Below the pieces are notes generated by a model. That model made no database searches and had not been told where the DNA came from. It worked only from the letters and a program-made list of their open reading frames with translations. Position numbers and translations under genes: made by a program. Positions 43,783 through 55,478 of a DNA stretch of 64,000 nt are shown here, in pieces (within the stretch, counting starts at the first letter, position 1; every line of letters begins with the position of its first letter). This stretch comes from Conchocele bisecta (lineage: Eukaryota > Mollusca > Bivalvia > Lucinida > Thyasiridae), in NCBI GenBank assembly GCA_029237695.1, contig CM055277.1, positions 37,668,242 to 37,732,241 of the forward strand, read 5' to 3'.

Positions 43783-45180
43783 ATGAGCAGCCGTCTCATC
43801 AGGATCTGCACCGTTTGTAGATTGTTTCCTAGCTTTTACACGATTAAGCCTTTTCTAACTAATGGAAGTAGTCTAAAATTAAACATAGAACAGATCATTC
43901 AAGTTTCCTAGTGGTGAAAGAGTTGTTCACTGTGCGTCTGGTCAAGAGACAAATCGAGTCTGCAGAACTACTGGCCAACAATACAGTAAGCCCCCTTTTG
44001 TGCAGCCGTGTAAGGCATGTTGGCGATGGTTGACGGTTTGCAATCGCCGATAGATCGCGTATCGATTCCCCAACGGGATCCTCTCCGATGTTCACAAGTT
44101 TGCTGGAGTGGCGACTGCACTGTGCTGTAATTGGCCGGGTATTTGACACGTGACGGATACATATAATGGCACTCAACAACGGACGCGCTGCCAATAGGAA
44201 CAATTAACTTTTAAGTGGTTATTTCATTACAGACGTGCAACAAGAGTGGTGTTGTGTTAAATTGAACATAATGATTGAGGTAAGTCAGTGTTTATAATCA
44301 TTGTGGTATAGACGTCTGTACGCTTACAAAACTCTGATATTTATTTATTTCAGTTTTATGCGGATTTTATCCCCACGACGGAATTCCGTAATTTAAACCA
44401 TGTGCTATTTTTATATTATAATAGTTATATACGATTAGGTACGGGTTTGTACGATATGATAAGATATATTGCGACATTGGTACGGCATTAGTTTGACTTA
44501 GTACGACTATAGTGAGATATAGCACGACCTTCGTTCGACTTTGAACGATATACATGTGTAATGCGATTTCTGTACGAGTTCGTCGTCATTTTGGGTACAA
44601 ATGGTGTTTATCAAAGACAAATGATCATATAGTCTCATTGATTCTTGGAAGCCATCATTATTTGCAATGTGTGAATGTTGATGAAATTCTGCTTTGGAAA
44701 TAAATGCTGGACAACGACGCGGCTCCTGTCTATAGCACAGTGTCAGATGATCTTGCCCGAACTCCAACGATAGTCTTAGAAAATTCGCGCATTGTCGTAC
44801 AGTTGTCAAAATACTCGAAGAGATGTCTGAGTGAATCCGCCAGATCTCGCCATAACACATCGTTCTATATAGCAACACGTCGTACGTTACCCGTCTTATT
44901 TCGTACTAAGTCGCCATGACAGTCGAGAACATGCGACAATAGATAGTTGTACGACAGTGTACGGATGAGTTGAAAGATTGGTGCGAGAAGACCTTGGACG
45001 GCGAGAATATGGCGAAATATCTTCCATATTCACAAAAAGCACAAGGCTTTTCTGAAATATACTAAGTAATTAAGTAAGCGAGTCGGTAAAAACTTCGGTG
45101 TTCAAATAAAACGAATACATTAATTGTTTGGCGACACGTCAGGGACAGGTTCGTTCGTTCATTATCTCATGTTTAGGTAT
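43783..45180. other. No recognised gene
   Basis: Holds a splice-like pair (acceptor TTTCATTACAG ending 44232, donor GAG|GTAAGT at 44280) around 47 bp with ATGATTGAG, preceded by a GC-richer stretch with ATTGG and CACGTGAC. This could be a first exon but the coding part is three codons. 44390-45000 is rich in TACGAC/GTCGTA words, perhaps another modular element. Confidence 0.3.
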
Positions 45181-45185
45181 CATGT

Positions 45186-45390
45186 GGCTGTGACTGTGGA
45201 AATTATGTTACATGTATGTTTTTGTGTAATCCCAGAACAGCCTGTGCATTCGCAAAGTCTGATCTGAGTCTACACTGTTTGCAATCAAATTAAAAAAGTG
45301 TTAACATATGAATCTGGCAAATAATGCTTCCCGGATCAGATTGCGCAGATATGTAGGACGATCTGGATCAACACTAGTCGAAATCATGAT
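45186..45390. mobile_element. GTGACTGGAGAAATG MITE, diverged
   Basis: TGGCTGTGACTGTGGAAATT, CCCAGAACAGCCTGTGCATT and GATCTGGATCAACACTAGTC recall the family. The right end is lost. Confidence 0.55.
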
Positions 45391-45479
45391 ACAACAAATC
45401 ATGATACATTCGCCCTTTTTCCAAGCAATAAGGCCCTAAACTATATAATTTGGATCGGATTTATATAAATAGATTCAAC

Positions 45480-45640
45480 GGGAGATAACTAACTACGAAC
45501 CCTCATTGGGCGTGTGACATTTAGCACCTGACCTGCGAGCCTTTGATTCGAATCGGCCTATATTTAAGGGTGGGAATTGGCTCGAACACCTTACATACCC
45601 GGTATTGTAACACCTGACCTGCGAACCTTTGATGGTTGAT
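45480..45640. repeat. Dispersed repeat, inverted relative to 59632-59715
   Basis: AAGGGTGGGAATTGGCTCGA and ACACCTTACATACCCGG appear reversed as CCCGGGTATGGAAGGTGTTC and GAGCCAATTCACGCCCTT near 59636. ACACCTGACCTGCGA-type words occur twice within this copy. Confidence 0.5.
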
Positions 45641-45789
45641 ACAGATTGATATAGGTTGATAAATGTTGGTACAGGTTGATATATGTTTATATAGGTTTAT
45701 ATAGGTAATTGGCAGTCCATAGACTGAACATAATGCCTATTTCATATCTAATACATCATCTGAGACACGTTGACATATCAGGATTTTTT

Positions 45790-46092
45790 TAAAACATTCT
45801 ATAAAAAATAAAAAACGTGTTTTCATCATGGCCCTGTGTAAAGTGGTTTAATTAAAGATATATGACGATACTAGGACCGCTGTGTTGTTTCTATTTTCAC
45901 CCATATATGTACATAAATATCGGATTTCCTAGCTTGTTGCGTTCAGCATGATAGAAAATCTGATACTGATGTACCGATATCGGTGAAAATTGAAACAAGC
46001 CAGGAGTCCTAGTATCGTCATATATCTTCAATTAAACCACTTTACACAAGGCCATGATGAAAACACGTTTTTATTTTTTATATTATTTTCTG
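45790..46092. mobile_element. Inverted-repeat MITE, about 110-bp arms
   Basis: AAAAAACGTGTTTTCATCATGG (arm start) with AAAGTGGTTTAATTAAAGAT and GACGATACTAGGAC on the left face their mirrors on the right (GTCCTAGTATCGTCATATAT, AAACCACTTTACACAAGGCC). The loop is about 80 bp. No gene. Confidence 0.75.
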
Positions 46093-46229
46093 TTGCAAAT
46101 TTGAATAAGTACATTCCCTGATTTAGTGCAACTAGTTAATTGAACGTCATTACGGAAATCGTGTCGATATCAGACAGCGAAGTCAAAACTGTACAGTCAG
46201 TGTGATCTGTTGAACAGTTACTGTATCGT

Positions 46230-46345
46230 TATATAAATGCACCGTTAGCTATTGAGCAATGTCATCGTGAAATTACATAGCGCCGGGCGTCGCAACCATT
46301 ATATAAGTCCTCCAATAGCACGAATACACTCACGTTTGTCAGTTT
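46230..46345 (+). promoter_or_regulatory. Possible TATA-type core promoter
   Basis: TATATAAG at 46300-46307 in a GC-richer context (GCGCCGGGCGTCGCAACC) with a pyrimidine-rich start-like CACTCACG about 28 bp later. No coding exon follows that I can recognise, so this is a weak call. Confidence 0.2.
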
Positions 46346-46544
46346 GTTGTAAATAGTGGATGTTTGCAACACAAGTCCATTTATTGGTGTTATCTTACAT
46401 TTGCACGTATTTCCAAAGTGCTAATGTGTCGTATTGTGTCACATTGATGTGCAACCATACGTTAGTTACAATAATTCGATTAATTCGCAGTGAACTGTGA
46501 GTGATAGAGCGGTGTATGGAATAGAGTGCATGTTGGTCTCAAAT

Positions 46545-46777
46545 GTGGCTGTGGCTGTGTGAATAGGGATTTTGGGATTTGTGACCAATGTATTTCCTGA
46601 TCAACTAATCAACTAGCCGGATAACGACCTCTATTACTTGTTAGAAGCACAACGGATGTGTCATTGATGGAATGACGAACAGTGCAGATTCTGATCAGAC
46701 TGCGCGGGTGCACAGGCTGATCTGGATCTACACTTGTCGCAAAACCCATAAACCACATTTCTCCAGTCACAGCCACT
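46545..46777. mobile_element. GTGACTGGAGAAATG MITE
   Basis: TGTGGCTGTGGCTGTGTGAA to CATTTCTCCAGTCACAGCCA; the interior is close to the other copies in reverse order. Confidence 0.75.
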
Positions 46778-46867
46778 CAGCAGTATGATGTTTTCCATGT
46801 GCCTGTGTGATTTGTGATTACTGATTATACCTGTGCAAATCAAAAGTGGGAGATACAGGAATACTGG

Positions 46868-47530
46868 CTACTAAAACGTAGGCAAATCAGGAAGTAACAG
46901 GGAAAATAACCATATGACATGTTAACAAACGTAGGAGAATCAGGAAGTAACAGGGAAAATAACCATATGACATGTTAACAAACGTAGGAGAATCAGGAAG
47001 TAACAGGGAAAATAACCATATGACATGTTAACAGAAGTAGGAGAATCAGGAAGTAACCTGGAAAATAAACCATATGACATGTTAACAAAAGTAGGAGAAT
47101 CAGGCAGTAACCTGGATAATAAACCATATGACATGTTAACAAATGTAGGAGAATCAGGAAGTAACCTGGAAAATAACCATATGACATGTTAACAGAAGTT
47201 GGAGAATCAGGAAGTAACATGGAAAATAACTATATGACATGTTAACAAAAGTAGGAGAATCAGGAAGTAGCCTGGACAATAAACCATATGACATGTTAAC
47301 AGAAGTAGGAGAATCATGAAGTAACAGGGAAAATAACCATATGACATGTTAACAAAAGTAGGAGAATCAGGCAGTAACCTGGACAATAAACCATATGATA
47401 TGTTAACAAATGTAGGAGAATCAGGCAGTAACCTGGACAATAAACCATATGACATGTTAACAGAAGTAGGAGAATCAGGAAGTAACCTGGAAAATAACCA
47501 TATGACATGTTAACAGAAGTAAGAGAATCA
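46868..47530. repeat. 53-bp tandem array, about 12 copies
   Basis: Unit landmarks: GTAGGAGAATCAGGAAGTAA, C(A/C)(G/T)GGAAAATAACCATATG, ACATGTTAACA. Units alternate irregularly between CAGGGAAAATAACC and CCTGGACAATAAACC forms (53 or 54 bp). The long frames on the - strand are by-products. Confidence 0.95.
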
Positions 47531-47541
47531 GGAAGAAACCT

Positions 47542-47778
47542 GGGTTTATGTTCGTCCGTCAATGTATCCACCGGAAAACTTAACATAGCTCGTTCACAAA
47601 CACATATTTTCTGGTTTGTCCTCTCGGACCCCCGATAGTCAAGGTCTAAGTCAACGAAATTTGCGCTGGTTACTAGACAAACCTCAGTAGAGTCGAATGA
47701 CACCTCGTCAGGAAACACTTTTCGACGTGAAACATTTAATGCTGGCGCGGAGTGCAACACCAGTGATAAAGTGCGCAT
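47542..47778 (-). CDS. Candidate first exon, unknown protein
   Basis: Seventy-nine codons from ATG at 47778-47776 reading MRTLSLVLHSAPALNVSRRK, then VFPDEVSFDSTEVCLVTSAN and FVDLDLDYRGSERTNQK up to CCCAG|GTTTCT, a possible donor. Beyond it the frame enters the 53-bp array. Codon use is balanced, and a perfect GTCACGTGAC lies about 170 bp upstream. No family is recognised and no second exon was found, so it may be chance. Confidence 0.25.
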
Positions 47779-48248
47779 GTTGTTCGATTAATGTGGATAT
47801 AAAACACAATCATGTTGTAATAGATCAATAAAATCCGATGAACGAATACTGCTTCGTGCGAAAAAAAATCTTATCTTGTTTTTATAGGCTCTAATTTTCG
47901 TGCGACACGTCAGTCGCATTGTCGTATTCAGGTATTCAGGACCGCTAGTCACGTGACGGAAACTGCAGTAATGCGTATCACATTTACTGCCAGTGTAGAC
48001 CCAGGTATGCCCACCAAAACGATGTTAACATGTACAGTGTGTATACGCGGGAATTTTAACAAAAACAAACATTCTGGCTACCCGGTTCCCCCACATCGAT
48101 GACGTTATAGTCGGGTGTGATAATGGCGACTGAAAGGGTCCTGGTTAACTCGTGCCGGTAACATATACGCTGCCCTAAGTCGAAAGGAAATTTTGTCGAC
48201 TTCCGAGACCGTTTATAAGCCCCATTTTGCCGTTTAACGGTCGTATGG
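47779..48248. other. No gene; contains GTCACGTGAC
   Basis: GTCACGTGAC near 47949 is a perfect E-box palindrome of the USF/TFEB type. No other feature recognised before the MITE at 48249. Confidence 0.3.
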
Positions 48249-48554
48249 TACGGAGTCCCACGAAATAACAATTCGTTCTCTCAATTTAAAAATTCGTTCC
48301 CTCGAATTAACAGTTCGTCCCACGATATAACAATTCGTTCCCTCGAAATAACAATTCGTTCCCACGAAATGACAATTCGTTCCCTCAATTTAACAATTCG
48401 TTCCCACGATATAGCAATTAGTTTCCTCGAAATAACAATTCGTGAACGAATTGTTAAATTGAGGAAACGAATTGTTAAATTGAGGGAACGAATTGTTATT
48501 TCGTGGGAACGAATTAATAACAAAAAAAGTCTACGTCCCCTGCGGGGCTCCGTA
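48249..48554. mobile_element. TACGGAGCC modular MITE, copy 4 (left end deleted)
   Basis: TACGGAGTCCC joins directly to the modules, so most of the left terminal repeat is lost. The right end CCCCTGCGGGGCTCCGTA is intact. The flanks GTATGG/GTAAAG do not match. Confidence 0.85.
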
Positions 48555-49370
48555 GTAAAGAGACTACTGACCAAACGGTATTTAGTATAGTAATTATTTA
48601 TGCCAGTTTGTTCGTTTGAGGCATTTTGATGGGAAGATACTTTTTCTCGTGAATTCGTTAAAAGCCTAATAACTGTATACACTTATAGTGAGGCGTTAAG
48701 CACAATGATTGTGCACTTCTGGAAACAAGTGTGACACTTTGCATACTGTTAGTATATGTGGTACTGAATATTTTAAGATCGAGTGCCAATTGATCCGAGC
48801 TCAATATTGGCTAAAATCCAAGATGGCCGCCATAATAGTTGACCGAAAATAGCATATATAGCAATGCCCATTTAAACTTGCCAATATGACTTAAAATGAT
48901 GTTATTTGCATATATATATCTATGCAGTTGTCCGTGTGTGATAAAATCAAAATATAATTGATAAATTAGCATAAATTCAAAATGGCCGCCAAAAGTTCTA
49001 ATATTTAATGAAAAATACATGTAAAATGGGGCTAGAACACTTATGATAACTATAAATTTGCATCTATTTGCACGCATTTAATGTATGTATGCATAAACAC
49101 ACACTAATACAATAACTAGAGAAAGTGAGCAGTGGCTCACGTATACCCCCGGCCACCGCATTGACACAAAAAAAAATATAAACATTTGGCACAAATTTCA
49201 ATTTCAAAGTAATTGAAACCGATGTACGTGGTGCACCATATTCATTAATTATGGTATATAAGTGTTGTTAGTTATTTTATAGTTATTTTATCTGGCTCTT
49301 CGGTCTTCTCTGTGTTCATATTCTCTATTTGACCTTGGGCACAGGGGCCGCATAGGTGGGGCGCAGAATG
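48555..49370. repeat. Dispersed repeats with AAGATGGCCGCC; no gene
   Basis: 48640-48810 matches 53380-53560 in opposite orientation (CACTTCTGGAAACAAGTGTG, AAGATCGAGTGCCAATTG). 48818-49080 carries AAGATGGCCGCC and AAAATGGCCGCC motifs. 49080-49370 is anonymous apart from an AAGGTCAAAT-type fragment at the end. Confidence 0.5.
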
Positions 49371-51756
49371 AGTGTGCTGCATCTTTGAATAGGGGTAATA
49401 ATGCACTGGAACCTTTAATGGGAACAGTCGCCGGCTGGTGGCTTGCATGATATGCCGACCATGATATGTTGTCTGCTTGTTCAGGTCTACCAGTCCTAAC
49501 CCTCACGACTACTTCATTTTCATGTTCAACAGTCTCTACACATGTGACTACTTCAGTTTCAAGTTCGACAGTCCCTACGCTCGTGACTAATTCATTTCCA
49601 GTTTCAAGAGTCGTTACACTCATTACTAATTCATTTTCAGGTTCAATTACACTTGTGACAACATCAGTTTCAGTTTGAACAGTCTTTACACCCATGACTA
49701 CTTCATTTTCAGGTTCAACAGCCCTTACAATCATGGCTACTTCATTTTCAGGTACAACAGTCCTTAACATTTTATCACTGCTTCATTTTCAGGTACAAAA
49801 CAGTCCTTACATTTATCACTGCTTCATTTTCAGGTACAAACAGTCCTTAACATTATCACTGCTTCATTTTCATGGTACAACAGTCCTTACATTTGTCACT
49901 AGCTTCATTTTCAGGTACAACAGTCCTTCATTTATCGCTGCTTCATTTTCAGGTTCAGTGCTTATTACATGTTTCACTGCTTCCAACCAGTCATATTCAG
50001 TTTGGATGTACGTGTCGAGTTTCGGGAGACTGTCAGCGGTAGCAGGATTGGATTGAGTACTGACTCGGGAACTGGTGGATTTGGAGGAGGCTTACCAACT
50101 GATGGCACTTGTGTGTAGAAGTCGGGAAGAGGTTTTATATATCTTGTAGATGTTGGACTGTTAATGCTGATAATGTTCTGTTCTTCACCCTGTTCAATAA
50201 CGTCTGGGTGTTGAATTAAAGATATACCCGTACCATGAAAAGAGTCTGTGGCTGTGTTTGACGATGGGTTGTAATCAATGTTGTCCACGGCACTAGTTGT
50301 GAAGACATTTGTCCGACAGCTTGTTGGAACAACAACTTGCTTCTCTTCATATGTGTCACACACACTATTAGCCAGATCCGTCGATAATTGTAGTACTCGA
50401 TCATATGAGACACATATACCATGTTCAAAGAGTTTGTCAATTAGTCCACGTTTTCTTGTATGTGAATGAATCGTCATGCCAATATAGAGAGGTAAAGGCA
50501 TTTCACGAGACCTTGAATGTCGAACTGCACTTAATGTGCTTGATGGCTGCTTTCTCTGGTGCTTGATACTGTTGTATTGAATCAGTTGCGATATCGCAAG
50601 CGCTCCTGAACGCGCAGGACATTCTGTCATATCAGTGATGTTCGTTCCATCTAGCAACATGCGGATTAAATTCAGAAGAACGGTAGGAACAGACTCTTCC
50701 TGACATTTTGACGAGAAGGAACCTTGAAATTCAAATGTCTTTTCGAACATGTGTTTGCGAACTAATCGAGCAGTTCGTGCTAAACTGATAGCTACATTGT
50801 CATTACTTAATTCGCAAGCATCAGATAGAAGTTGTCCTACATCACTGTCTCGGACCAATAAACTTCTTTCCTTTTTGTGTGTGCCTGAAGACCCGGGATG
50901 TGCGCAAGGAGTCGGTTTTTAAGTCGAGTTGTGTGAACATTTTCAATGGGTTGATCGCAAAGCTGACTGACGCGCTTGTTGTACATTTTCACTAGATCAG
51001 CTAATTTCAAAACAGGAGCGGTCATGTCATCGTCTTCCACGTGCAATACCAGTTCCGCAAATGCAATGCTATGATTCATATCAGTTTGCCGCTCTGCTTG
51101 CGATTGATGTCGAACATGTGCTCTGGCGCGGTTATATAATGTATTCAAACATTTTATGTGATATGTTGCTTCAGTTGCCACCATATCACCAGGGCTTAAT
51201 TTAGCTAACAAACTGGTATCATACCTATCAAAACAGCTGCTGAGTAAATCCTACTATCCAAACCAAGTGTACTAGCATGGCGCAGATTCTCTGACCTTTC
51301 AATTTTGTCACAGAAGAAGCATTTTGATTCTGAATCAGAATGTGTAGTGTCAGTTGCGCATAATGATCGAGTCCTCTTTGGCTTACAACTTGATCGACCA
51401 GTATCTGATTGTGCATGACGTTTATGTAGTAGTCTAGTTAATTTTGTTCTATTGTACTTGTCGCGACAGGGTTTGTGCCACCTTGCTTTGTGTTTCTCTA
51501 ATGTTGTGTCAATGCCATCACCATCATTAAGACGTTCGAGTCTAAGAGTTGTTGGTAATTCTCCAAGTGCGTTGAATTGCTCTAAATCAGTTCTTAATGT
51601 TGTGTAGCCTATTCCCACATTTGTACGTGTTGTTGATTTCCTGGGACATATAAGTCTTGTAGTTGCATCAGTATCTTGACATATAACACAGAGGTTCCAG
51701 TCAGTAGTTACGCTGGGATTCGGAGGATTGTTTGCATCACTTGTTTGAGGATCCAT
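49371..51756 (-). pseudogene. Broken copy of an uncharacterised repeat-associated protein
   Basis: Collinear blocks in three frames. 51756-51235 gives MDPQTSDANNPPNP, LCVICQ and HKARWHKPCRDKYN with a Cys pair in KCFFCDK. 51230-50870 gives LLAKLSPGDMVATEATYHIK and KLADLVKMYNKRV. 50860-50060 gives SVPTVLLNLIRMLLDG, YIGMTIHSHTRKRGLIDKLF, ISYDRVLQLSTDLANSVC and SFHGTGISLIQHPDV. 50050-49960 gives TYIQTEYDWLEAVKHVI, and 49490-49371 gives NISWSAYHASHQ then ALLPLFKDAAHS. From memory this matches a large family of unknown function repeated in cnidarian, mollusc and echinoderm genomes. Frameshifts lie near 51235, 50865 and 50055; the C-terminal half is cut off where an AAGGTCAA-type repeat begins. Some frameshifts may be sequencing indels. 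Confidence 0.75.
49490..49965. repeat. 39-bp repeat inside the broken gene
   Basis: About 12 units with GACTACTTCATTTTCAGGTT and CAACAGTCCTTACA. On the - strand a unit gives 13 codons, EPENEVVMGVKTV. It separates the WLEAVKHVIS block from the NISWSAYHASHQ block. 49490-49745 keeps the frame; 49750-49930 has several one- and two-base shifts. Confidence 0.9.
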
Positions 51757-51829
51757 AGTGTGTTGTACTAGTATACTAGTTAGTAGTATATGTATATATA
51801 TTAATACTATGCCGAAAGAACGCATATTA

Positions 51830-52860
51830 TACCATACTTATGACAAGCGATAACATATGTCTATATTATTAGTAGCTAGTTATTTCAATTGTTAAACCAT
51901 CAGTACCGTTCTCCATAGTCGATTTTCTTCATCAAATGTCTCGCTGAACACTACTAGAATGAACTGAAACCATGACCCAACATGTTAAAGTATGTTAAGC
52001 AGCGTTGTCTAAGCAAAACAACAGATGTCATCGGTTGTTTCCCTTAGATGACAAGTTACAAAATATATTGTTTCATGGTGTCAGTTTCCAACCTTTTGTT
52101 TTGAAGCTAAATGTAATATATAGCTAGCATAGCGTCTACTCTACACAATGACCACCACCACCAACATGATACACTTGTAGGTTAATTGGCAATATTAACG
52201 GTTAGTTCTTGGTTAGTTTGATTAGTTGAGTCGACTGTCATTGCATTCATCATCTGTCTAATTCACTGTTAGTACTACATTAGCCGCCACCAGTACAACA
52301 GTAGTAGTCAGCACCTGCAAGACATACAAATATGGATCAAATAGGTAATGGCGGACATATCGTCATCAAACAAGTCCCATGTGTACATTTAAGGAAGACA
52401 GCTAGTACTAGTAGTAGCTAAACAATATATTGACAAAAGTTGCTATAACTACACTGTTTATGTGCTGGTTGTCGCCTTTAAATGTACAATGGACAATCGT
52501 AGTTAGTGGTGTCAGTTTAGTAGGGAGAAAATGAAACAGATTTGAGACGTGTGAATGGGCTAGACGTTTTGGACCACCATCACCAGCAGGAGTAACAACC
52601 ACATAGACAAGCAGCATACACAAGCAGCATATTTAATTAAAGCATCTAATAATAAATATGTGCGTATACAATTGATTACTGCATACCTGCATATGCTATA
52701 TGTAAATATAGTGTTGTCATTGGGAATAATTTGTGATACATGTCCATCTTTACGAACATGTTGCTGCGCTCGAAACATAGGTAGCACCTATTACATATTA
52801 AATAACGGAAAAACTAAATGTTCTTGTGTGACAGAATTACAAATTACACATACTTGTCAA
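51830..52860. other. No recognised feature
   Basis: AT-rich sequence upstream of the broken gene. No repeat family, hairpin or coding block recognised on either strand. Confidence 0.4.
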
Positions 52861-52874
52861 GGATAGAGCATTCC

Positions 52875-53560
52875 AAGGTGAGATTGGGGGTCCAGGGGGC
52901 GGTAGCACCCTGGTCAAGTTCCAGGGGCAAAGCCCCCCAGAAGTTAACGATATTTCATGAAAATTATTAGCTAAAACCCACATTTTCAATATGAGATGAG
53001 ACCATTTTTAGTGGGGGTGGGGGGGGCTTTTTGGCCAACTGAAAATCTATGAAGGAGGCCGCTTTGACCAATTATGTATGCTAAACCGGAAGTTTTACCA
53101 TGCGTGAGTTACAGTCAGTCAGTGATATGGGCACCAAATGTGTGTGTCTCACGCGCAATGCGTGAGACTTGACAGGTATGATTACAGACTGTCTTTTGTG
53201 TTTACCATGTGGTGGTTTGTAAACAAAACTTCAGTTGTTGTTGTTGTTGTTGTTGTTGTATTCCACCGCTGAATTTTCGGCGCACCCCTTCAAGTCACAA
53301 GTAAATATACATACATATGTTTCCCCATTTACAGCCAAATTATGGCGGCCATTTTGGATTTTAAGACATTTGGTGGCACTATTCAATTGGCACTCGATCT
53401 TAAAATCTTCCCCACACCATGCACCAAGTGTATGCAAAGTGTCACACTTGTTTCCAGAAGTGCACAATATTGCCGTAAAAATGAGCTTAACAGCCTCACT
53501 ATTATAGTCGTCTGACGATAAGCTCTCTTTCTTTAAGGACCATTTTTCATAAGACACTTT
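52875..53560. repeat. Dispersed repeats and a short (TTG)n
   Basis: 52885-52945 is a GGGGGTCCAGGGGGCGGTAG / GGGGCAAAGCCCCCC type repeat. (TTG)8 lies at about 53235-53259. 53380-53560 is the inverted counterpart of 48640-48810. No gene. Confidence 0.5.
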
Positions 53561-53565
53561 GGTCG

Positions 53566-54113
53566 TACGGAGCCCCGCAGGGACGTAGAATTATTTGTTT
53601 TATTAATTCGTTCCCACGAAATAACAATTCGTTCCCTCAGTTTAACAATTCGTTCCCACGAATTAACTATTCGTTGCCACGAATTAACAATTCGTTCCCT
53701 CAATTTAACAATTCGTTCCCACGAAATAACAATTCGTTCACCACGAAATAACAATTCGTTCCCACGAAATAACAATTCGTTCCCTCAATTTAACAATTCG
53801 TTCCCACGAATTAACTATTCGTTCCCACGATTTAACAATTCGTTCCCTCAATTTAACAATTCGTTCCCACGAAATAACAATTCGTTCCCACTGGAACGAA
53901 TTGTTAATTCGTGGGAACGGGAACGAATTGTTAAATTGAGGGAACGAATTGTCATTTCGTGGGAACGAATGGTTAATTCGAGGGAACGAATTGTTATATC
54001 GTGGGAACGAATTGTTAATTCGAGGGAACGAATTGTTAAATTGAGGGAACGAATTGTTATTTCGTGGGAACGAATTAATAAAAAAGAATCCATGTCCCCT
54101 GCGGGGCTCCGTA
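53566..54113. mobile_element. TACGGAGCC modular MITE, longest copy
   Basis: Perfect ends (TACGGAGCCCCGCAGGG and mirror) with about 22 modules: rightward from 53605 to 53890, leftward from 53893 to 54080. Cores include ACGAAATAAC, TCAATTTAAC, ACGAATTAAC and ACGATATAAC. Flanks do not match, so it may be a recombinant of two insertions. Confidence 0.9.
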
Positions 54114-54430
54114 TACACGAGCATAAACTCCATTTATCGGCACCCGAGATCGATCTATTGAGTGTATTTACAAATTGTCCCTGTGAACATACCCTATAAC
54201 ATAAGAAGTAAAGTTAAATGTACATACCCACTCAATAAGCACAAAATGTTCTTTATGGGAACGAATTAATAAAAAAAAAAAAGCCATGTCCCCTGCGGGA
54301 CTCCGTATACACGAGCATAAACTCCATTCATCGGCACCCGAGATCGATCTACTGAATGTATTTACAACTTATAACGAGCAGAGGTAAAGTTAAAGGTGCA
54401 TACCCACTCAGTAGGCACAACCTGTTCTTT
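54058..54430. repeat. Local tandem duplication of about 180-200 bp
   Basis: The stretch from GGGAACGAATTAATAAAAAA through TATACACGAGCATAAACTCC to CCCACTCA(A/G)TA(A/G)GCACAA occurs at 54066-54256 and again at 54257-54433. It includes the end of the modular MITE and the start of a TTAA element, so it arose after both insertions. Confidence 0.85.
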
Positions 54431-54659
54431 ATAGGAATTAAATAAGTGTATAATTGTGTCACGATTCCACCAGTTCTAACAATTACGAGTGCCCGCTATA
54501 CAGATATAATCATTTAGCAATATGTATTTTAATGATACTGACTCGCGGTGGTATCAGGCTATTTTCATATGCAAATGAGGCATTATTTTGCCAGAAAATG
54601 TCTCAGATTATGTCTCTGATATAAAGAACATTTTGTGCCTACTGGGTGGGCATGTGTTT
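54394..54659. mobile_element. TTAA-flanked MITE (AGGTACATGCCCAC), copy 3
   Basis: AGGTGCATACCCACTCAGTA to CTACTGGGTGGGCATGTGTTT with TTAA on both sides (54390-54393, 54660-54663). A 40-bp left-end fragment (54218-54257) precedes it because of the duplication. Confidence 0.82.
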
Positions 54660-54663
54660 TTAA

Positions 54664-55072
54664 ATCTGCATAGACATTACATTTTTCGGGCAAAATAAAC
54701 ATTAATTTACCATTATTGTGTTAATTTGTAGTAATATACTTTTACATCAACCGTGAATTGCCAATCTTGATTATCAGGGCCGATGACCGTATTTCCTTAA
54801 AAGGTTTACGGAAACAACTATTCATTCTCTCTGATGTGCAATAATCATACTTTATAATATGTCTATAACATTATTCATAAATATAAATAATTTGACAATG
54901 TTCTGTGTCATTTGCATATCAAAGTAGCCTGATACAAACGCGCGTCTCTATCAGTAAGTTAAAGATTACTAAATGTTTTATAGCTGTATAGTGGGAACTC
55001 AGAACCTGGTGGTATAGATACACCATTATAATTTATACACTTATTTAAATCCTGTAAAGAATAATCTGTACC
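54664..55072. mobile_element. Decayed copy of the TTAA family
   Basis: GGCAAAATAAACATTAATTTACC, CCTTAAAAGGTTTACGG, TTTGCATATCAAAGTAGCCT and GGTGGTATAGATACACC match the longer copy at 33008 in order, but both ends are lost. Confidence 0.65.
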
Positions 55073-55079
55073 TGTTATC

Positions 55080-55255
55080 TTTTCATGTTTCTGAAAAGCT
55101 ATTGGCAATTTCAACTCGCAATCGAGCAGTTGGATTGACTGAGCCTGAGCTATAGCACAGCTCAGGCTCGGCCAATCAAGCTGCTTGAGTTAAAGCACAA
55201 TATTCAAGTATTTTGAAATACAGCAATTGACGAATATGAGAAAGATTAGCACAGG
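55080..55255. repeat. Dispersed repeat, copy 2 of 2
   Basis: TTGGCAATTTCAACTCGCAA, GAGCTATAGCACAGCTCAGG and ACAGGCGGTA match 5640-5815. Confidence 0.65.
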
Positions 55256-55478
55256 CGGTAGTACACAGGTATGCCGTCCCTCCCACAGTACTACTGTCCA
55301 CACATGTCCCAATGTTTCCGCTCATGTCAACCCATAATCTCGGCACATGTCAATACGCACCAGGAGTTAGACTGGCCACAAATGTCAATGTCCCCCACCC
55401 AATTTACAACTTAACGTCGATAATTGTAAATATGTGCTCTGCATAGTATGACCACATTCAACATCATTTTCTGAAATG

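Noticed and set aside
46940..47455. SYGYFPGYFLILL repeat frames on the - strand
   Set aside because: Translation of the 53-bp array, which mixes 53- and 54-bp units.
51205..51825. Intact 206-codon protein starting at 51825
   Set aside because: The conserved part starts at the Met at 51756 and leaves the frame near 51235; upstream codons are AT-rich and unlike the family.
53566..54113. NSFPRNN/RERIVISWE repeat proteins up to 131 codons
   Set aside because: By-products of 21-bp modules in the TACGGAGCC MITEs; the same peptides appear on both strands and in all copies.
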